From positions 271,814-335,813 of the forward strand of contig NZ_JOCA01000004.1 of NCBI RefSeq assembly GCF_000718785.1: a DNA stretch of 64,000 bases. Direction: 5' to 3'. The translations under genes and the position numbers were made by a program. The notes beneath the pieces were generated by a model. That model ran no database searches, was not told where the DNA came from, and saw only the letters and a program-made list of their open reading frames with translations. Source of the DNA: Streptomyces sp. NRRL WC-3626 (GTDB lineage: Bacteria > Actinomycetota > Actinomycetes > Streptomycetales > Streptomycetaceae). Below are positions 35,794-44,751 of the stretch, piece after piece. Within the stretch, counting starts at the first letter, position 1. Each line of letters opens with the position of its first letter.

Positions 35794-36167
35794 GCCAGCG
35801 CCATCCCTCACCACGTACGGTCCCGTACGACGATGCCCCGAAAGCCGGCTACAAGCCCCCCGCTACTACGCCACCCGAGCGACCGACCACCGCGGCACCC
35901 TCGCGATCCGCGCCCAGTCGCTGCCGTTGGGTCGGCAACCCCGGCCCGCCGCGTCACGCCTCCGCTGCCGCGGGCAGTCGTGCCGCTGGGGCGGCACGGG
36001 TGGGCGCGACGGCACCCCGTGAGCGCCGGGCCGCGCGAACACCCCCGGGTCCGCCCAACGCGCGGCACCGCACAACGTGCCCCGCCAACCTCAAGCGGCC
36101 CCGGCCCTTCAATCCCGCGAGTGCCGGCCCACGCCAACACCCCCGGCCCCAGACACAACGGCGGGCG
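35794..36167. other. 374-base intergenic region holding repeat family B copy 1
   Basis: No gene is supported here. It carries the promoter of LCP 6 (minus strand) and the 3' end of the TIGR03089 transcript. The repeat at 35970-36047 occupies its centre. Confidence 0.6.
35970..36047 (+). repeat. Dispersed intergenic repeat family B, copy 1
   Basis: Core: GCGGGCAGTCGTGCC, GCTGGGGCGGCACGGG, TGGGCGCGACGGCACCCC, GCGCCGGGCCGCGCGAA and CACCC. Copies with the same order occur at 39688, 50150 and 54922. Confidence 0.85.
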
Positions 36168-36929
36168 TCACCGCGCGATGACACTCACCCGTTCACTCTC
36201 CACCCGCGTGTCCAACGCCGATTCCCCCAGCAGCCCCAGGTGACGGCACAGCACCACGGACCCCCCGACCGCCAACGGCCCGTACAGCCCCGCACACAGC
36301 CCCTCCCACGTGTCGTAGGACAACCCCGAAAGGACCCGCGCCCCCGGCCCGGTGAGCCCCAGCCCCGACGCCTCCGCCCGAGCCCGCTCGACGACCTCCG
36401 CCCCGCTGAACTCCCGCCCCGCCACGATCAGCGCAGGCTCCTCCGGATCCACCCGCCCGTACGGCACGAACCGGTCCCCCTGCCCCGGCACCTCGACCGC
36501 GTAATCGGCGAAGCCCTCCGGCGGCTGCGGAAACCGCCCCCCGAGCGGCCTGAGCGCCAGCGCGACCCGCGGCCCCGAACAGCTCCGCGCCGCCGACAGC
36601 GACTCCGGATCCGGACCGCTCACCACCACGTCCGCCGCCGCCGGATCCCCGGCCACGTCCGCGACCACTCCCACCGACGCGCACGCCAGCAGCCACACCG
36701 CCGTCTGCCAGTGCGCCGGCAGCAGCAGGGCCACCCGGTCGCCGGGTTCCACGGACAGCTCGTCCTGGAGCAGGTTGGCGGTCTTGGCCACCCAATTGGC
36801 GAAGGTGGCCACGGACAATTCGACACGTTCGCCCGTGGCATCGTCGTAGAAGGTCACGAGGGGGCGCACCGGGTCCGCGGCGAGCGCGGAACCCAGCAGG
36901 TCGGCAGGGGTGCGGTCGGTGGCGTTCAC
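36168..36929 (-). CDS. TIGR03089 family protein (truncated AMP-binding-like)
   Basis: A 253-residue protein resembling the first part of an acyl-CoA/AMP ligase: 'PLVTFYDDATGERVELSVATFANWVAKTANLLQDEL' and 'GDRVALLLPAHWQTAVWLLA' match the N-terminal adenylation subdomain. The ATP-binding P-loop (TSGTTGxPK) and C-terminal lid are absent. It therefore cannot adenylate by the usual route. The family is conserved only in Actinobacteria next to an LCP gene (Rv3268 in M. tuberculosis). The function is unknown. GTG 36929 is chosen at the start of conserved sequence. Confidence 0.85.
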   Translation of the reverse strand: MNATDRTPADLLGSALAADPVRPLVTFYDDATGERVELSVATFANWVAKTANLLQDELSVEPGDRVALLLPAHWQTAVWLLACASVGVVADVAGDPAAADVVVSGPDPESLSAARSCSGPRVALALRPLGGRFPQPPEGFADYAVEVPGQGDRFVPYGRVDPEEPALIVAGREFSGAEVVERARAEASGLGLTGPGARVLSGLSYDTWEGLCAGLYGPLAVGGSVVLCRHLGLLGESALDTRVESERVSVIAR

Positions 36930-37058
36930 CCGCGCAAGCGTACGCGGACCCGTCCGCCCGCACCCTGCCCGAGGGGCACCGGTTCGGCGGAACGGGACCC
37001 GACAGCCCGTCACATCCCGGATGGACAGAATTGTCTGACTCTGTCCAAGCTCAGGAGC

Positions 37059-38429
37059 ATGCGTGGAATCCTTGCTTCCTCAATCGGTGTCACCTGCGCC
37101 GCCGCCCTCGCCCTCCCGCTCGCCCCGCCCGCCACCGCGGCGGACCCGGGACCGGCCCCGACGGCAGAAGCGGCCACGCGCGCAGCGGTGACGGCCCAGC
37201 ACGACGTACCCGGCAGCACCCAGTCGCTGCCCCTGAGACCCCTCACCCGCGACCGTGCCTCGGGCACCGCCGTCCTCGGCCTCGCCCCCCGGGCCGTACG
37301 GCACTTCTCCCTCCTCGGCGTGATCTGGGACGACCCCGCCGACGAACTCCACGGCCGCGTCCAGGTCCGCACCCGGGCGGCCGGCACCGGCGGCTGGACC
37401 GGCTGGCAGGACGTCGAGACGCACTACAGCGACCACGGCGCCGATCCGGACAGCGCGGAAGGCTCCTCGGACGGGGTGCACGGCGCCACGGCGCCGCTGT
37501 GGGTGGGGGAGTCGGACGGAGTGGAGGTCCGGGTCCAGCCGGGGCCCGGGACGGAGGAGCCCGGGGCCGAGGAGCCCGAGGGGGGTGATCACTCGATCCT
37601 GCCCCCCGGGCTGCGGCTCGAACTCGTCGACCCCGGGGACGACACCCAGGAGAGCCCCCGCAGCGGCCCGATGAGCGCCGAGGCGAGCGCCGCCTCCGCC
37701 GTCAACTCCGCCCTCGCCCCGCTCGGCGCCACGGAGATCCCCGCACTGAACGGCGAGCAGACCCGCGAGGAACTCCTCACCCTGCGCGGAGCCCGGCTCA
37801 CCGAGCAGCAGCGGGCCAAGCCGTACATCGGACCGCGCCCCGCCATCGTCACCCGGCGCGGCTGGGGAGCCGACGAGAGCCTGCGGGAGACGCGGTTCGT
37901 TTACACCAGCAAGGTCAAGGCGGCCTTCGTGCACCACACCGCCTCCGGCAACAACTACACCTGCGCGCAGGCGCCTTCGCTCATCCGCGGCTTCTACCGG
38001 TACCACGTGAGCAGCCTCGGCTGGCGGGACATCGGCTACAACTTCCTCGTCGACAAGTGCGGCCGGATCTACGAGGGCCGGGCCGGGGGAGTGGCGAAGG
38101 CCGTCAAGGGCGCGCACACACTCGGGTTCAACACCAACTCCACGGGCATCGCGGTCATCGGCTCCTACGGCTCCAAGAAGCCGTCGGCCTCCGCCGTGAA
38201 GGCCGTCGCCCGGCTCACCGCGTGGAAACTCGGGCTGTACGGGATGAATCCGCGGGGCAAGACATATCTGACGTCCGGCGGTGGCAATCTCTACCGAAAG
38301 GGCAAGAAGGTGCGACTGAACGTGATCTCCGGTCACCGGGACGGGTTCAACACCTCGTGCCCCGGGGGGAAGCTGTACAAGAAGCTCGGTACGGCGCGTA
38401 CCACGGCGGCCCGCTACCAGGGCCGCTGA
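37059..38429 (+). CDS. Secreted peptidoglycan-recognition / N-acetylmuramoyl-L-alanine amidase
   Basis: A 456-residue exported protein. A signal peptide (about residues 1-28, ending ATAA) is followed by a roughly 225-residue N-terminal region with an acidic Glu/Pro/Gly linker. The C-terminal half is a PGRP/Amidase_2 domain. Zinc ligands are His in 'AFVHHTASGN', His in 'ISGHRDG' and Cys in 'TSCPGGKLY'; 'YNFLVDKCGRIYEGR' is the PGRP signature. It should cleave the amide between MurNAc and L-Ala. ATG 37059 has AGGAG unusually close (1 base), so the true start is uncertain. Confidence 0.9.
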   Translation: MRGILASSIGVTCAAALALPLAPPATAADPGPAPTAEAATRAAVTAQHDVPGSTQSLPLRPLTRDRASGTAVLGLAPRAVRHFSLLGVIWDDPADELHGRVQVRTRAAGTGGWTGWQDVETHYSDHGADPDSAEGSSDGVHGATAPLWVGESDGVEVRVQPGPGTEEPGAEEPEGGDHSILPPGLRLELVDPGDDTQESPRSGPMSAEASAASAVNSALAPLGATEIPALNGEQTREELLTLRGARLTEQQRAKPYIGPRPAIVTRRGWGADESLRETRFVYTSKVKAAFVHHTASGNNYTCAQAPSLIRGFYRYHVSSLGWRDIGYNFLVDKCGRIYEGRAGGVAKAVKGAHTLGFNTNSTGIAVIGSYGSKKPSASAVKAVARLTAWKLGLYGMNPRGKTYLTSGGGNLYRKGKKVRLNVISGHRDGFNTSCPGGKLYKKLGTARTTAARYQGR

Positions 38430-38525
38430 GACGGGCCGGGCGCTCCTTCCTGCCGGAGGCGGTCTGCATACACTGGCCGGCCGAAAGACAGTTCGGCCGG
38501 TCCCGGCAGGAAGCAGAGACGACAG

Positions 38526-39608
38526 GTGACAGAAGCGATTCTCCTGGTCGGCGGCAAGGGCACGCGGCTGCGACCGCTCACGGTGCACACGCCCAAACCC
38601 ATGGTCCCGGCGGCCGGGGTGCCCTTCCTCACGCACCAGCTGGCGCGGGCGCGGGCGGCGGGCGTCGAGCACATCGTCCTGGCCACGTCGTATCTGGCCG
38701 AGGTCTTCGAGCCGTACTTCGGCGACGGGGCGGCGCTCGGGCTGCACATCGAGTACGTGACGGAGGAGGAGCCGCTCGGCACGGGCGGCGCGATCCGCAA
38801 CGTCGCGTCGCGGCTCCGGTCGGGGCCGGACGAGCCGGTGCTGGTCTTCAACGGGGACATCCTGACGGGGCTGGACATCCGGGCGCTGGTGCGGACGCAC
38901 GAGACGATCGGCGCGGACGTCTCGCTGCACCTGACGCAGGTGACCGATCCCCGCGCGTACGGGCTGGTGCCGACGGACGCGTCGGGGAGGGTGCTCGCCT
39001 TCCTGGAGAAGCCGCAGACGCCGGAGGAGATCGTCACCGATCAGATCAACGCGGGGGCGTACGTCTTCCGCCGGTCGGTGATCGACACGATCCCGGCGGG
39101 GCGGGTGGTGTCGGTGGAGCGGGAGACGTTCCCCGGGCTGCTGGCGGCGGGAGCGCATCTGCAGGGCATGGTCGACTCGACGTACTGGCTGGACCTCGGG
39201 ACGCCGGCGGCGTTCGTACGAGGGTCGGCGGATCTGGTGCTGGGCCGCGCGCCGTCGCCGGCGGTGCCGGGGCGCTGCGGGGACCGGCTGGTGCTGCCCA
39301 CGGCGACCGTGGCACCCGACGCGAAGCTGGCGGGCGGGACGGTGGTGGGCGAGGGCGCGTTCGTGGCGGAGGGCGCGCGCGTCTTCGGCAGCACGATCCT
39401 GCCGGGGGCGGTCATCGAACCGGGCGCGGTCGTCACGGACTCGCTGATCGGTACACGCGCCCGAGTGGGCGAACGCACGGTCCTCACCGGCACGGTGATA
39501 GGCGACGGCGCGACGATCGGCCCCCACAACGAACTCCGGTCCGGCGCCCGGGTCTGGTGCGACGCCACAATCCCCGCAGGAGCGCTCCGCTTCTCCTCGG
39601 ACCAGTAA
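38526..39608 (+). CDS. manC: Mannose-1-phosphate guanylyltransferase / NDP-sugar pyrophosphorylase
   Basis: A 360-residue enzyme that makes GDP-mannose from mannose-1-phosphate and GTP. The nucleotidyl loop is 'VGGKGTRLRPLT'. Further signatures are 'PMVPAAGVPFLTHQL', 'VFNGDIL' (metal Asp) and 'FLEKPQTPEE'. The C-terminal 100 residues form a left-handed beta-helix of hexapeptide repeats ('VGEGAFVAEGARVFGSTILPG'). GTG 38526. With manB and manA further right it supplies GDP-mannose for protein O-mannosylation, lipomannan-like lipids and wall glycans. The assignment follows S. coelicolor SCO3039 by position, from memory. Confidence 0.88.
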   Translation: MTEAILLVGGKGTRLRPLTVHTPKPMVPAAGVPFLTHQLARARAAGVEHIVLATSYLAEVFEPYFGDGAALGLHIEYVTEEEPLGTGGAIRNVASRLRSGPDEPVLVFNGDILTGLDIRALVRTHETIGADVSLHLTQVTDPRAYGLVPTDASGRVLAFLEKPQTPEEIVTDQINAGAYVFRRSVIDTIPAGRVVSVERETFPGLLAAGAHLQGMVDSTYWLDLGTPAAFVRGSADLVLGRAPSPAVPGRCGDRLVLPTATVAPDAKLAGGTVVGEGAFVAEGARVFGSTILPGAVIEPGAVVTDSLIGTRARVGERTVLTGTVIGDGATIGPHNELRSGARVWCDATIPAGALRFSSDQ

Positions 39609-39687
39609 CGCCCCCGGCGCCCGCACGACCGCCCCCACCCCGGCGGTAGTGCCGCAGGGGCGGCAAACCCACCCCACCCCCGCCAGC

Positions 39688-39770
39688 CGCGGGCAGTCCT
39701 GCCGCTGGGGCGGCACGGGTGGGCGCGACGGCACCCCGCAAGCGCCGGGCTGCGCGAACACCCCCGGGTC
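39688..39770 (+). repeat. Dispersed intergenic repeat family B, copy 2
   Basis: Same core as 35970-36047 with a few substitutions (for example GCAGTCCTGCC), between manC and the convergent DNA glycosylase. Confidence 0.85.
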
Positions 39771-39845
39771 CACCTCAACGCAGGGCACCTCACCGGCGTC
39801 AGCCCGTGCGGACCCCCGGTCCACCTCAACGCACCGCGCCGAACC

Positions 39846-40847
39846 TCACAGCCGCCCGATGTCCCCGTACGCCATCCGCGGCCCCCGCCGCCCCGGCACC
39901 CTCCCGCTCAGCAGAATCAACCGCGCGGCCCGATGCCGCTGCCCCGCATACGGCTCCAGCAGCGACAGCATCACGTCGTCGTCCGCATCCCGGTCCCCCG
40001 CGAGCGCCCACCCCACGATCCCCGGCAGATGCAGATCCCCCACGGTCACCGCGTCCACCGCCCCATGACTCCGCTGCACCGTCTCCGCCGACGTCCACGG
40101 CCCGATCCCCGACACCAGCTCCAACCGCGCCTGCGCCTCGGCGGCAGGCATCCCCACCGCCTCCTCCAGCCGCGCGGCGACCCGTACCGCCCGCAGGACC
40201 GTCGACGCCCGCTTGTCGTCGACCCCGGCCCGATGCCACTCCCAGGAGGGAATCAGCGCCCACGTCCGGGGCGCCGGCATCACCGACATCCGCTCGGGCG
40301 CGGGCCCGGGCGCCGGCTCGCCGTACTTCCGTACCAGCAGCCGCCACGCCCGGTACGCCTCACCCGTCGTGACCTTCTGCTCCAGCACCGACGGGATCAA
40401 CGACTCCAGCACCAGCCCGGTCCGCGTCAGCCGCAGCCCCGGACGCCGATGACTGGTCAGCGCCAGCAGCTTGTGCCGGGGCACGAAGGCCGACGGATCG
40501 TCCGAGGCCCCGAGCAGCTCGGGGAGGCCGTCCAGCAGCCATGCGGCGCCCGGCCCCCACGCCTCCCCCCGGATCTCCCCGCCGCGCGCCGTCACCCGCA
40601 GCGTCCCCGGCCCCGCCGGGGTCAGACTGGCCCGCCACACGGACCCGTCCGGCAGCGCCCGGAACGTCGGATCACCGGGCCCGCGCCGCAGCGGCCCGAG
40701 CACCAGCCCGAGGTCCAGCGGCCCCTCCGGCACCCACGTCCGTACGCGTGCCGGAGCCGGTGCCTGGCGGGGGACACCCGCGGGCACGGCGACATGGCCG
40801 CCGCGTACCGTCGTACGGGTCGGGCGCGGGGAGAAGCGTCCTGCCAA
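39846..40847 (-). CDS. DNA-3-methyladenine glycosylase (AlkA-like, HhH-GPD)
   Basis: A 333-residue base-excision repair glycosylase. After an N-terminal beta domain, the helical core has 'VLESLIPSVLEQKVTTGEAYRAW' (substrate pocket). The helix-hairpin-helix is 'LELVSGIGPWTSAE', and the catalytic Asp is in 'AVTVGDLHLPG'. It removes alkylated purines from DNA. TTG 40847 is chosen because it gives the conserved N-terminus 'AGRFSPRPTRTTVRGG'; GTG 40787 is an alternative. It lies downstream of fbiB on the same strand with a gap of about 70 bases. Confidence 0.85.
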   Translation of the reverse strand: MAGRFSPRPTRTTVRGGHVAVPAGVPRQAPAPARVRTWVPEGPLDLGLVLGPLRRGPGDPTFRALPDGSVWRASLTPAGPGTLRVTARGGEIRGEAWGPGAAWLLDGLPELLGASDDPSAFVPRHKLLALTSHRRPGLRLTRTGLVLESLIPSVLEQKVTTGEAYRAWRLLVRKYGEPAPGPAPERMSVMPAPRTWALIPSWEWHRAGVDDKRASTVLRAVRVAARLEEAVGMPAAEAQARLELVSGIGPWTSAETVQRSHGAVDAVTVGDLHLPGIVGWALAGDRDADDDVMLSLLEPYAGQRHRAARLILLSGRVPGRRGPRMAYGDIGRL

Positions 40848-40917
40848 GAGGGATCCCGGGGGTGGAAGTGGAACGGGGGCCTCTACGAGGGTAGGCCCAC
40901 CCGCCGGGCCCCCCGGC

Positions 40918-42219
40918 TCAGCGCACCTCGATGAAACCCGCCGCGTCCCGCTCCGGGCGCGGACGCGGGTCCTCCGCCGGGTGGCCGATCGCCACCGCGC
41001 CCATCGGGTCCCAGTCGCCGGGCAGGTCCAGGACCTCGCGGACCACCTCCCGGCAGAACATCGTCGACGACACCCATGCCGAGCCCAGCCGCTCCCCGGC
41101 CAGCGCGACCAGGAAGTTCTGCACACCGGCGCCCGTGGCGACCACGAACATCTCCCGCTCCGCGGCGTCCCGCCGCGCGTCCCCGTAGGTGTGCGAGCCG
41201 TTCATGACGAGGCAGGGCACGGCCAGATACGGCGCGTTGCGCAGCACGTCACCGCGGCGGACGCGCTTGGCGATGGACTCCTCCGACTTGCCGTCACGGC
41301 GCAGGTCCGCGATCCAGGCCTCACGCATCGCGTCCAGCAGGCGGGTGCGGGACCCGGACGACTCCAGCAGCACGAAACGCCACGGCGTGGTGTGGTGCGG
41401 GGCCGGCGCCGTCACCGCCGCCGCCACCGCGCGGCGTACGGCGTCGGGGTCGACCGGCTCGTCCGTGAACGCCCGCACCGTACGGCGCTGGGTCACCGCC
41501 TGGCGTACCGCCTCGGACGTGCCCAGGCGGAACATGTCGTCACGCGCGCCGCGGACCATCGCCCGCGCGCCCTCGCCGTCGTCGGCCGCCACCAGATGGG
41601 CCAGCCCGCGGACCACGGCCACCGGGACGCCGGACGTCTTGCCCTTGACCAGGTCGCCCGCCGCGGCGAGTTCGTCGGCCGTGGCGACCACGGTGACGCC
41701 GAGCGGGTTGCCGTGCGTGTCGGTGCCGCCGCGCAGGTCGTCCAGCACGCGGACGCCGGCCGCGCCGATCGCCACGTCCGTCAGCCCCGCCCGCCACGGG
41801 CGGCCGAAGGTGTCGGTGACGATCACACCGACCGTGACTCCGAGGGCGGCGCGCAGCCCCTCGCGGATCGCCCGCGCGGAGGCGTCCGGATCCTCGGGCA
41901 GCAGCAGGACCGTCCCGGCGGGGGTGTTGGAGGCGTCGACCCCGGCCGCGGCCATGACCAGGCCCTGCCGGTTCTCGACGATGCGCAGGGGGCCCCGCCG
42001 GGCCACCACACGGACGGTCTCCGCGTCGATCGCGGCCTCCCGGTCCGCCGCCTCGGCGATCCGGCCCTCCGCCTTGGAGACGATCTTCGAGGTGACGAGG
42101 AGGACGTCGCCGTCGGACAGATCCGGTACGGCGGCCGCGATCAGCTTGGCCAGATCGTCGCCCTCCCGGATCTCGGGCAGGCCCGCCACGGGCCGGACCC
42201 GGTAGCCCGTACCGCTCAT
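40918..42219 (-). CDS. fbiB: Coenzyme F420:L-glutamate ligase / dehydro-F420-0 reductase
   Basis: A 433-residue fusion. Residues 1-245 are a CofE-type ligase that adds glutamates to F420-0 with GTP ('[12 protein letters not shown]', '[19 protein letters not shown]'). Residues 250-433 are an FMN-binding nitroreductase-like domain ('[15 protein letters not shown]', '[20 protein letters not shown]'). In mycobacteria the second domain reduces dehydro-F420-0 and extends the tail. The start overlaps the fbiA stop (ATGA), so the two are coupled. F420 serves redox enzymes and some antibiotic pathways in Streptomyces. Confidence 0.95.
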   Translation of the reverse strand: MSGTGYRVRPVAGLPEIREGDDLAKLIAAAVPDLSDGDVLLVTSKIVSKAEGRIAEAADREAAIDAETVRVVARRGPLRIVENRQGLVMAAAGVDASNTPAGTVLLLPEDPDASARAIREGLRAALGVTVGVIVTDTFGRPWRAGLTDVAIGAAGVRVLDDLRGGTDTHGNPLGVTVVATADELAAAGDLVKGKTSGVPVAVVRGLAHLVAADDGEGARAMVRGARDDMFRLGTSEAVRQAVTQRRTVRAFTDEPVDPDAVRRAVAAAVTAPAPHHTTPWRFVLLESSGSRTRLLDAMREAWIADLRRDGKSEESIAKRVRRGDVLRNAPYLAVPCLVMNGSHTYGDARRDAAEREMFVVATGAGVQNFLVALAGERLGSAWVSSTMFCREVVREVLDLPGDWDPMGAVAIGHPAEDPRPRPERDAAGFIEVR

Positions 42220-43199
42220 ACCGCGCGCACCTCCTCCGCCAGCGTCAGTGCCTCACGTGCCATCCGCGCGGCCGCGTCGACGTCCGTCATCATCAGCGGT
42301 ACGGCACGGCAGCGGATCCCGGCGGCCTCGACGCGCTCCACACAGCCCGCGTCGACCGTGTCGACCAGCCAGCCGTCCAGCAGGCCCGAGCCGTAGTGCT
42401 CGGCCACCGCCGGGGCCGTGGACTCCACGCCGACCGCCGCGAGCACCTTGTCGGCCATGCCGCGCACGGGCGCGTCCCCGACGATCGGGGACAGGCCGAT
42501 CACCGGCACGCCCGCGTCGGCGATCGCCTCCCGGATTCCGGGGACGGCGAGGATGGTGCCGACGGAGACCACGGGGTTGGACGGCGGGAAGAGGATCACG
42601 TCGGCCTCGGCGATCGCCTCCAGGACGCCCGGCGCCGGCTTCGCCTGCTCCGCGCCGACGGGTACGACCGCCTCGGCCGGGACGGAGGCCCGCAGCCGCA
42701 CCCAGTACTCCTGGAAGTGGACCGCCTTGCGCTCGCCGGCCCCCGTGGCGGAGCCGCTGTCGGGCAGCGTGACGGCCACGTGTGTCTCCACACGGTCGTC
42801 CGTCATCGGGATGAGGCGCACGCCCGGCTGCCAGCGGTCGCAGAGCGCCTCGGTGACCGCGCTGAGCGGGAACCCGGCGCCGAGCATCTGGGTCCGCACG
42901 ATGTGCGTGGCGAAGTCCCGGTCGCCGAGGCCGAACCACTCCGGGCCGACGCCGTACGCCGCGAGTTCCTCCTTCAGGTGGAAGGTCTCGTCGGTCCGCC
43001 CCCAGCCCTGCTCCTCGTCGATACCGCCGCCGAGGGTGTACATCACCGTGTCGAGGTCCGGGCAGATTTTCAGCCCGAAGAGGTGGATGTCGTCCCCGGT
43101 GTTGCCGATGACCGTGATGTCCGCGTCCGGCACGGCCTGCTTCAGACCGCGCAGGAAACGGGCACCGCCGATGCCGCCTGCCAGAACCACAATGCGCAT
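42216..43199 (-). CDS. fbiA: 2-phospho-L-lactate / phosphoenolpyruvate transferase (CofD type)
   Basis: A 327-residue transferase that joins the activated three-carbon phosphate to the deazaflavin Fo, giving (dehydro-)F420-0. The signature is '[15 protein letters not shown]', with '[22 protein letters not shown]' and the phosphate-binding '[14 protein letters not shown]'. ATG 43199. It is the first gene of the fbiA-fbiB pair. The neighbourhood whiB-fbiA-fbiB is shared with M. tuberculosis. Confidence 0.96.
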   Translation of the reverse strand: MRIVVLAGGIGGARFLRGLKQAVPDADITVIGNTGDDIHLFGLKICPDLDTVMYTLGGGIDEEQGWGRTDETFHLKEELAAYGVGPEWFGLGDRDFATHIVRTQMLGAGFPLSAVTEALCDRWQPGVRLIPMTDDRVETHVAVTLPDSGSATGAGERKAVHFQEYWVRLRASVPAEAVVPVGAEQAKPAPGVLEAIAEADVILFPPSNPVVSVGTILAVPGIREAIADAGVPVIGLSPIVGDAPVRGMADKVLAAVGVESTAPAVAEHYGSGLLDGWLVDTVDAGCVERVEAAGIRCRAVPLMMTDVDAAARMAREALTLAEEVRAV

Positions 43200-43232
43200 G
43201 GGGCCATCCTCGCAGGCCGCTACGACATCGCG

Positions 43233-43775
43233 TCAGGCAGTTACCGGACCGGCCGCCGCGGGGGCCTCGCAGTGCGGAGCGACGGGGGTCACCCCGGCCG
43301 TACGAAGCCGGGACTGGGGGAGCATGGGCATCTCGGTCAGGCCCGGGTAGTAGATGTGCAGACTGACGGCCGGTTCGAGGGCGTCGTTGACGACGTCGTG
43401 CACATAGCCGGGGGCGAACACGCGCTGGGCGCCGGCCGTCAGCGTGCGTGTGCCGCGTCCGGTGCGCTCGGTCAGGGCGCCGTCCAGGACGGTGAGCACG
43501 CCCGAGGAGCGGCCGTGGTCGTGCCGCCCGCTGCCTTGTCCCGGCACCCAGGACAGCAGCCACACCTCGTAGCCGGGGCCGGTGCGCAGCCGGTGGTACC
43601 AGCGGCTGACGGCGTCGTACTCGACGAGGTGCTCCCACTGGGAGCGGTCGGCGGCGATGGAGCGGGCCAGGCCGGCGAACTCGGCGACGGTGGCCGGGTG
43701 CTCGCGCGGGGGCTGCAGCAGATGCGGGACTTCGAGGATGTCGCCGGCGATCTGGAGGTCGCTGTCGCTGTTCAT
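43233..43775 (-). CDS. Cysteine dioxygenase
   Basis: A 180-residue cupin enzyme that oxidises L-cysteine to cysteine sulfinate with O2. Iron ligands are His85 and His87 in 'GRHDHGRSSG' and His140 in 'SLHIYYPG'. The bacterial CDO signature 'YEVWLLSWVPGQGSG' precedes them. ATG 43775 has only a weak AAGGA site 11 bases upstream. A 30-codon Cys-rich leader ORF and a hairpin lie in the 5' leader, suggesting control by cysteine availability. The alternative, 3-mercaptopropionate dioxygenase, is less likely given that leader. Confidence 0.9.
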   Translation of the reverse strand: MNSDSDLQIAGDILEVPHLLQPPREHPATVAEFAGLARSIAADRSQWEHLVEYDAVSRWYHRLRTGPGYEVWLLSWVPGQGSGRHDHGRSSGVLTVLDGALTERTGRGTRTLTAGAQRVFAPGYVHDVVNDALEPAVSLHIYYPGLTEMPMLPQSRLRTAGVTPVAPHCEAPAAAGPVTA

Positions 43776-43881
43776 GGATGCGGAGGTCCTTGGCGGAGAA
43801 GCGGTGGGGGGTGTCGCGTCGCGTGCGCCCGGGTCACGGGCGGCGGCGAGGGGTGCCCCGGTGGGAGCGAGGGAGACAGCG

Positions 43882-43903
43882 GCCGGGTCCTATGGGACTC
43901 GGC
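43882..43903 (-). promoter_or_regulatory. Hairpin between the leader ORF and cysteine dioxygenase
   Basis: On the transcribed (minus) strand GCCGAGTCC and GGACCCGGC form a 9-bp stem with one A-C mismatch and loop CATA, 21 bases after the leader ORF stop. No U-tract follows; it could sequester or compete with a structure nearer the dioxygenase ribosome site. Confidence 0.5.
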
Positions 43904-43924
43904 AAGGGCCGGAGCGCGTTGGGC

Positions 43925-44017
43925 TCAACAGCCGGAACAGCGACAGCTACAGCGAGCGCGGGCAGCACCGAGGAACCCGACGGAGCGGGTCGGGGTGAGT
44001 GCCGAATTCGCGAGCAT
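43925..44017 (-). CDS. Cys-rich leader peptide, putative cysteine attenuator (uORF)
   Basis: A 30-codon ORF in the 5' leader of cysteine dioxygenase. Its last eight codons are Cys-Ser-Cys-Arg-Cys-Ser-Gly-Cys, with cysteines at 23, 25, 27 and 30, directly before TGA. ATG 44017 lies exactly 7 bases after a -10-like hexamer (44025-44030) served by a perfect TTGACA 17 bases further upstream, so the mRNA is probably leaderless and begins at this ATG; GTG 44023 is a second option. Leaderless polycysteine ORFs act as cysteine-responsive attenuators in mycobacteria. By analogy, ribosome stalling on the Cys codons when cysteine is scarce would change folding ahead of the dioxygenase gene. Confidence 0.72.
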   Translation of the reverse strand: MLANSALTPTRSVGFLGAARARCSCRCSGC

Positions 44018-44024
44018 GCCCACT

Positions 44025-44053
44025 AGGACAGCGGTTCACTCCTTCACTGTCAA
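44025..44053 (-). promoter_or_regulatory. Promoter of the leader ORF and cysteine dioxygenase
   Basis: On the minus strand TTGACA (44053-44048), a 17-base spacer, then TGTCCT (44030-44025). The -35 is consensus and the -10 weak. Predicted initiation falls at the leader ORF ATG. Confidence 0.6.
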
Positions 44054-44382
44054 CTCGGCACCCGGTATGTGGGACAGGGTTCACCCCATCCGGTTCATCT
44101 CGTAGACGAAAGGTTTGCTCACTCGTTTCCCGGGACACAAGGTGCGCACGGCCGGGCGCTCCGCGCACCGTTGCGATCCCGTGATCCGACTGTGATCCGG
44201 TTCGCTTCCGCGCGGGTGTCGGAACGAGAACGATCCCCTGGGCGTCCTCCTGGGAGAGGCCCCGTGGGGGACCGCGCACCCTCATGGGTCCGCATGCGTG
44301 TCAAGGTTTAGGGTGATTTGAACACTTTCCGCTCGGGCTTGGTTCCGCAGAGTGAATAAGGGGCTCAATAGCAGATCTCGGC

Positions 44383-44412
44383 TTGACTCGCCCGGAGCAG
44401 CACACTTGTAAT
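44383..44412 (+). promoter_or_regulatory. whiB promoter
   Basis: TTGACT (44383-44388), an 18-base spacer and TGTAAT (44407-44412), 76 bases before the whiB ATG. The gap from 43776 to 44487 otherwise holds only the divergent cysteine dioxygenase leader. S. coelicolor whiB is known to have two promoters; this is one good candidate. Confidence 0.6.
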
Positions 44413-44487
44413 TTCACTCGTGTCGTTCAGCCGGGAACGGTAACGGCTGGATCACACGGGGACGCGAAAGACGGACGAGGGGCGCAC

Positions 44488-44751
44488 ATGACCGAGCTGG
44501 TGCAGCAACTGCTGGTCGACGACGCGGACGAGGAGCTCGGCTGGCAGGAGCGCGCACTGTGCGCCCAGACCGACCCCGAGTCCTTCTTCCCCGAGAAGGG
44601 CGGCTCGACCCGGGAGGCCAAGAAGGTCTGCCTCGCGTGCGAGGTCCGCTCCGAGTGCCTCGAGTACGCCCTCGCCAACGACGAGCGGTTCGGCATCTGG
44701 GGCGGCCTGTCCGAGCGGGAACGCCGCCGGCTGAAGAAGGCCGCCGTCTGA
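44488..44751 (+). CDS. whiB: WhiB sporulation transcriptional regulator
   Basis: An 87-residue iron-sulfur protein of the Wbl family. Four cysteines ligate a [4Fe-4S] cluster: one in 'RALCAQTDPE', two in 'KKVCLACEV' and one in 'RSECLEYAL'. The beta-turn 'FGIWGGLSERERRRLKK' interacts with the principal sigma factor. Length and sequence match the founding WhiB (SCO3034), which with WhiA controls the switch from aerial growth to sporulation septation. ATG 44488 follows GAGGGG. The mycobacterial orthologue whiB2 lies in the same gene order. Confidence 0.96.
   Translation: MTELVQQLLVDDADEELGWQERALCAQTDPESFFPEKGGSTREAKKVCLACEVRSECLEYALANDERFGIWGGLSERERRRLKKAAV

Noticed and set aside
36168..36929. 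Calling the TIGR03089 gene a truncated pseudogene of an acyl-CoA ligase
   Set aside because: Its length and position are the same in other Actinobacteria, so it is a stable short family and not a degraded ligase.
24483..43199. A secondary-metabolite or capsule biosynthesis gene cluster
   Set aside because: The glycan genes are conserved housekeeping envelope genes; there is no polyketide, peptide synthetase, Wzx/Wzy or resistance gene set.
43778..44285. Longer possible ORFs on both strands between cysteine dioxygenase and whiB
   Set aside because: None has a ribosome site or protein-like composition; only the 30-codon Cys-rich leader is supported by promoter placement and codon content.
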